From Inonotus obliquus (lineage: Eukaryota > Basidiomycota > Agaricomycetes > Hymenochaetales > Hymenochaetaceae): DNA of 64,000 nt. Shown here piece by piece: positions 60,136 to 64,000 of the stretch. The position numbers were made by a program, and so were the translations under genes. The DNA lies in assembly GCA_032164295.1 (NCBI GenBank), contig JAJHTX010000001.1:1674001-1738000 (forward strand), given 5' to 3'. The notes below the pieces were generated by a model. The model worked only from the letters and a program-made list of their open reading frames with translations. It searched no databases and was not told where the DNA came from. Position 1 is the stretch's first letter. Each line of letters starts with the position of its first letter.

Positions 60136-62250
60136 CTATGATATTACATTTACTCCCGAGTCCATAAGCCATTTCACCGCCTCAGCAGCGGGATGCAACA
60201 CCGCCTCCGATATTCCAAGCTGCCCAGCAGACTTGATGACGTTTGTGAGCGATTTAACCATGTTATGTCGAACAGCCTCGGACGAGAGCTTTCTCCGTAA
60301 CTGGTCATCAGATAGGTTCATGAAAATGTTGCGTATGCAAACAACACCTCTGTGAACGAGCCCAGGATTGGGTGATGCATTCCGAGCTTCACCCTCCTCG
60401 CCATCGGACGGATCGATCAGAGATTTCAAGACAGGAAAGACACGATGGTGCTCAAACTCAAGGAGAACCACTAGTCTACACGCCATCGGGGAGCCTGTCA
60501 GCACTGCAAGAGCACCGGATGCTGCAAGCCTCGTAGGTTCATCTTCAACATCTGCCAACGCAATGAGTATATGCAACCGAGACTTGGAAGCATTGAGTTT
60601 GGATGGCTCCGATGAATCTCCTCCATCCCCAGAGAACCTGTTGAAAGCTAGTTCGCTGCCACTGGTAAGGTTGCAGATCAGCTCCGTAGCAGCACGTCTG
60701 ACCATGTGGTTTTCATCGAGCAATAAGTTTTCCAACTTGCCGAGGAGTCCGTCCGACTGAGCAATCCTTTCTGCAAGTTCCCCGCCAGCGCTCGCAATAT
60801 TCGTGAGAGCCATCATGACCTCAAATCGCTGCAACAATGTCGACGAGGGATGCAGAAGCACGAATGCAAAGGGTTTGATCGCTTCAATGGTGACATTGAC
60901 GTCTGGACCAAAAACTTGCAAAGGAGAAGAGGTAATGGCTAGTTTCGCCAATGCCTGTATTGAAGTCAAATCAGAGAATTCCACGTTGGACAGTGGTGGC
61001 TGATTGTTTGATTGAGCCTTGACTTGTTGTTGTGATGCTCGTATTATTGACATCAGTGCTTTCGCTCCTCCTGCCTGAAGTACCTTCCCCCTGTTATCTT
61101 TGTCTTCCACTAGACCCAAGAATCCCCTCCCTACAATCGTTCGGCATGCCACACTGTCTGTCGCTCGGGCTATGGCCACCAGGAGCTCTGGGGCACCGGT
61201 CGCGGTCAGACGCTGGCCCCTCAGTCGGACATGCTCATTGTCGTTGAGGCGTTCATCTGAAGCAGAGCGTTGTCCCTCCGCCTTTTCTACACCGGGTTGA
61301 GCCATACGCTTTAAACGCTCAATCTGAGCTTGTTCCTCCGTCAGATGTGGACGATACGAAGAAAGGTCTGAGATGAGACTAGCCAGTCCAAATGGCACGG
61401 TCCCATAGTCCTCAAAAATGGATGCTTTTCGGTTCAACAACGTCCGAAATGACATTACTTTGCTCAATAGTTCGTCATCGTCAGCAATTCGGGCTTTGAT
61501 AGAGGGCATTGTACTAAGATACGCCATTCCTTCTACCGCATCCGATGCATCCCGAACATGACCATTAAAATTCACAAGGATGTCGCGCAGCGATTTGAAC
61601 AACTCCTCCCTTCTTTCAATCTTCTGGGTGGCATCACTCGACGCGTCGGCGATACCCAGTTCTTTAGCACTGGAATCCTGCGTAAGTTTCAGCAGAGCTA
61701 GCGAAAAGGCTGCCTTAAGCTTCATGTCCGTCGTACGACGGAAGCTTGTCTCCAACCAAGTAGAGCATCGAGGTGATAAGCATTCGCGACATGACTTGTA
61801 ACCGCAAGCCGACGAAAGTATGTTAGCAACGGCAGAAGGAAGTGTTGCAGACGAAGGGAAGAGTTCGAGTGCGTCCACCATGGAGTCTTGAAACCCGTCG
61901 CGGGAAAACATAGCTGCGCCAGTCCTCCAGTCAACCGCGAATATTCCTCCAACGAAAGAAAGGGCTTCGAGCAATGGTTGCTCTTCCACCTCCACAAGCT
62001 TGCTCTCAATACTTCGCAAGAACAAATGCAAAATATTGTGCGTTCCGGGGTCATCCTCGGCAGACAGACCTGGAGAAGAGCGCCTGTGGTGATCGCATAC
62101 AGACGACAGTACCACGAACGCCTTTGCTCGGGTTCCTGATTGGGTAGTGGGCGTAAAGAGACTTGTCAATCGAGCATGCTCGTCAGGTAGGACGTGATCT
62201 CCAGCAGTCGTTTTCTTTAGGATAGCATCGAGAAATTCGTCATCGGACAT
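60136..62250 (-). CDS. UCS-domain myosin chaperone (UNC-45/Cro1/She4/Rng3 type)
   Basis: It folds and stabilises myosin motor domains, with Hsp90 as a partner in this family. A single open frame of 704 codons without introns starts at MSDDEFLDAILKK (ATG 62250; the 21-codon upstream extension begins with GTG). The UNC-45 central region covers about residues 40-230 (VEEQPLLEALSFVGGIFAVD), and armadillo-like helices of the UCS domain follow (TGAPELLVAIARATDSVACR; LTSIQALAKLAITSSPLQVFG; QRFEVMMALTNIASAGG; LENLLLDENHMVRRAATELICNLTSG). It ends in VKWLMDSGVNVIS. Length fits She4, Cro1 and Rng3. There is no N-terminal TPR as in the animal protein, as expected for fungi. It lies directly upstream of myosin I. 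Lack of introns is odd in this locus. Confidence 0.92.
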   Translation of the reverse strand: MSDDEFLDAILKKTTAGDHVLPDEHARLTSLFTPTTQSGTRAKAFVVLSSVCDHHRRSSPGLSAEDDPGTHNILHLFLRSIESKLVEVEEQPLLEALSFVGGIFAVDWRTGAAMFSRDGFQDSMVDALELFPSSATLPSAVANILSSACGYKSCRECLSPRCSTWLETSFRRTTDMKLKAAFSLALLKLTQDSSAKELGIADASSDATQKIERREELFKSLRDILVNFNGHVRDASDAVEGMAYLSTMPSIKARIADDDELLSKVMSFRTLLNRKASIFEDYGTVPFGLASLISDLSSYRPHLTEEQAQIERLKRMAQPGVEKAEGQRSASDERLNDNEHVRLRGQRLTATGAPELLVAIARATDSVACRTIVGRGFLGLVEDKDNRGKVLQAGGAKALMSIIRASQQQVKAQSNNQPPLSNVEFSDLTSIQALAKLAITSSPLQVFGPDVNVTIEAIKPFAFVLLHPSSTLLQRFEVMMALTNIASAGGELAERIAQSDGLLGKLENLLLDENHMVRRAATELICNLTSGSELAFNRFSGDGGDSSEPSKLNASKSRLHILIALADVEDEPTRLAASGALAVLTGSPMACRLVVLLEFEHHRVFPVLKSLIDPSDGEEGEARNASPNPGLVHRGVVCIRNIFMNLSDDQLRRKLSSEAVRHNMVKSLTNVIKSAGQLGISEAVLHPAAEAVKWLMDSGVNVIS

Positions 62251-62369
62251 TTTCTGCTCAGTGCTGACTGTCTTTCTGGTCGTTGAGAAACGACGCGTCA
62301 ATACAACAAACACATTCTTTCAAAGCGCTGATCGTCGTCGATCCTTGATATTCAGTCAAGACTCAACAG

Positions 62370-62703
62370 TGACCGTATCCGTATGTAGTGTTAGGAGTGA
62401 AGGAAACAGGTCGTATCTCTGCGACCGTATCCGTATGGGCGAGAAGAAATTGTTACCCATCGTTATTAGGGTTATGTGGACGTCGTTCCACATATACAGT
62501 GTTTCTCATTAAGCTCTATCTTCACCATCCTTGCAAAAAAGTGGTCGAATACTTCATTACTTACTTTGTTTGAATGATCTTTCCATATAGTGCGTACGGA
62601 CGAACCGTGTCCGTATGAAAGCAAACTTGCTAATCCTACGTTCGTATCCGTAGGTCACGTCCAATACACGGCCGTATGCGTATACGTATTACGGATACGG
62701 TCA
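62370..62703. repeat. Inverted repeat pair with direct copies, MITE-like or regulatory
   Basis: TGACCGTATCCGTA (62370-62383) and its perfect reverse complement TACGGATACGGTCA (62690-62703) face each other 334 bp apart end to end. The core GACCGTATCCGTATG is also present exactly at 62423-62437, and degenerate copies lie at 62603-62617, 62643-62652 and 62671-62685. No target-site duplication is evident and no gene lies inside. It may be a small non-autonomous element or a cluster of binding sites upstream of the UCS chaperone. Confidence 0.5.
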
Positions 62704-62797
62704 GAACACTATCAGTCAATCCTGAGCAACTCAACATGGTCTACGAACTTGGTGTCGAACGATACAAGTACTACGTAGACGATTATCGGGACGGTTT

Positions 62798-64000
62798 TTA
62801 TTCTCGTTCATTGACTGCTTCAGCAACGACCTGAGATTCCACTTCCTCCAAGCTAAGTGTGGGAGTCTCCGACTCCCGTCTACGCTTCTTATTTCGTGAC
62901 CTAACAGTGACGACGGCATTTGCACTGGGATCATCATATCTAATGCTGCCCATAACTATTGCCGTATAAATTGCAAATAAAGATGACATACATTCGAGTC
63001 GTGTGCAAAATGTAGCCACCTGATCCGGAAGTGGTCATTACTGGATGCGTCCGCCCGGGCAGAACCTACAAAGCGCTATTAGATGGCCTTCATAATTCAA
63101 AGACAGGGACCAACCTGATATTGACGTAACCACCCCTCTGTTATCGAGGGGCTTAAATATTCTGGAAGTGGTTTCATCTTTGCTTGCACCTCTGCTAATA
63201 CCTGCGTTGCTTGTTAATCATACGATGATGTGACGAAAATAAAACTTGACCTGGACATGGGGACTATGTACCACGATTGAAGCCGAGCCGCTTAAGTAGC
63301 GGCAGAGCTTCTGAACGATAGAGAAAGGCTCATATTCACTGGCGACTAAAAGCCTATGATGGCTTTTAGCGATAATCGGAGAGATGTTGTCCTTAGCAGC
63401 TTACGCGTCGAATTCTCCTTCGAAGAGTTCTTTCCTCGTGGTAAACAAGCTGTCAACCACCTTCTTCCTCTTGTTGAGACGACTTTTCTGCCTTTCCGAT
63501 CTGAATACTCCGGAGTCGGGATCAGATGGCGGAAGGACTAGAGTATCATAAGAACATAATAATACACAAATCCAGGCGCTCAGCACTCACTAGGCGTATG
63601 GTCCTCATCTGCCGTAGCCCAGTTGAGTGAAGAGAGCATCCTGTTAACCACATTTTCGTCAAAATTCATGTGCGACATAATCGGATACGCAGGAGGCGAT
63701 TCGACGTCGCAAACCGTGATTATTCTTCCTTCAACTACTAAAGTTAGACTTGCGTGAGTTCGGAACACTACAGCCTCACCTCCTAATCGTTCTAATACCG
63801 CACTGACCAGTAGACCCGACGCCTCGTCGACAACAAGGTATCGTCCGCCAGGTCTAACACCAGAAAAATTCAGTATCTGGGCAAGCATGTCAGGTCGAAT
63901 CTCTCTGATTCGACTCCTGTCTTTGTTGAACCAGTATTCGCAAACATTGTGCACCGTTGGCTCGATAGTCGTAAAGGTCTTCGCAAATCTGTATGACAAA
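62798..64000 (-). CDS. TRM6: TRM6, tRNA m1A58 methyltransferase non-catalytic subunit (partial)
   Basis: This gene runs off the right edge, so the 5' end is missing. With Trm61 it makes 1-methyladenosine at position 58 of tRNA; Trm6 holds the substrate. Family phrases in the first visible exon: AKTFTTIEPTVHNVCEYWFN, IREIRPDMLAQILNFSGVRPGG, RYLVVDEASGLLVSAVLERL, ITVCDVESPPAYPIMSHMNF. A later exon has EEFD-type and KRKK residues (FRSERQKSRLNKRKKVVDSLF), and near the end GRTHPVMTTSGSGGYILHTTRI is the C-terminal signature. The final exon is basic then acidic (SRNKKRRRESE … AEAVNERE) and stops at 62798. The visible frame starts with TTG at 63999, so no start is claimed. At least five exons are visible. 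Confidence 0.9.

Noticed and set aside
62251..62313. Upstream extension of the UCS chaperone that looks like a mitochondrial presequence
   Set aside because: Its first codon is GTG, and MSDDEF at 62250 is a good ATG for a cytosolic chaperone.

Overview
This is a eukaryotic nuclear window from a filamentous basidiomycete, most likely an Agaricomycete (mushroom or wood-decay lineage). Most genes are cut by many short introns of about 50-65 bp with GTRNGY donors and YAG acceptors. The families are fungal: a polyporopepsin-type aspartic protease, a GPI-type chitin deacetylase-like protein, an Msc7-type aldehyde dehydrogenase, a PXA-RGS-PX sorting nexin and a fungal myosin I. CDS coordinates below run from start codon to stop codon and include introns. 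I read the splice sites by eye, so exon edges are models.

Layout. 0-10 kb: a membrane LysM protein divergent from a U1A/U2B''-type snRNP protein, a D-amino-acid oxidase, a small unrecognised protein and an RNF115/126-like RING-H2 E3 ligase. 10.9-12.9 kb: an ARMT1/DUF89 damage-control phosphatase. 13-17.9 kb: about 5 kb with no gene I can support. 18-38 kb is dense: a secreted aspartic protease convergent with a full-length ABCC transporter; that transporter divergent from an aldehyde dehydrogenase; a secreted RNase T2 with an extra C-terminal domain; an ACT-domain protein convergent with an Oac1-like mitochondrial carrier; and a PXA-RGS-PX-nexin-C protein. 38-50 kb: only a CBM21 protein (a PP1 targeting subunit of the glycogen type) and one unexplained 273-codon ORF stand out. 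50-64 kb: a chitin deacetylase-like protein divergent from a Ser/Pro-rich coiled-coil protein, then class I myosin, its UCS-family myosin chaperone and TRM6, the last running off the right edge.

How the genes work together. The window is mostly housekeeping genes with a few secreted or cell-surface enzymes (LysM protein, aspartic protease, RNase T2, chitin deacetylase). It is not a metabolic cluster. The clearest functional link is the tandem pair of a UNC-45/Cro1/She4-type chaperone and the myosin I motor it is expected to fold, 242 bp apart on the same strand. I found no tRNA, rRNA, CRISPR array or intact transposon. A small inverted-repeat structure (62.37-62.70 kb), an orphan ORF (47.4-48.2 kb) and several gene-poor stretches with coding-like fragments are the parts I cannot explain. 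I did not find a convincing new multi-gene system.
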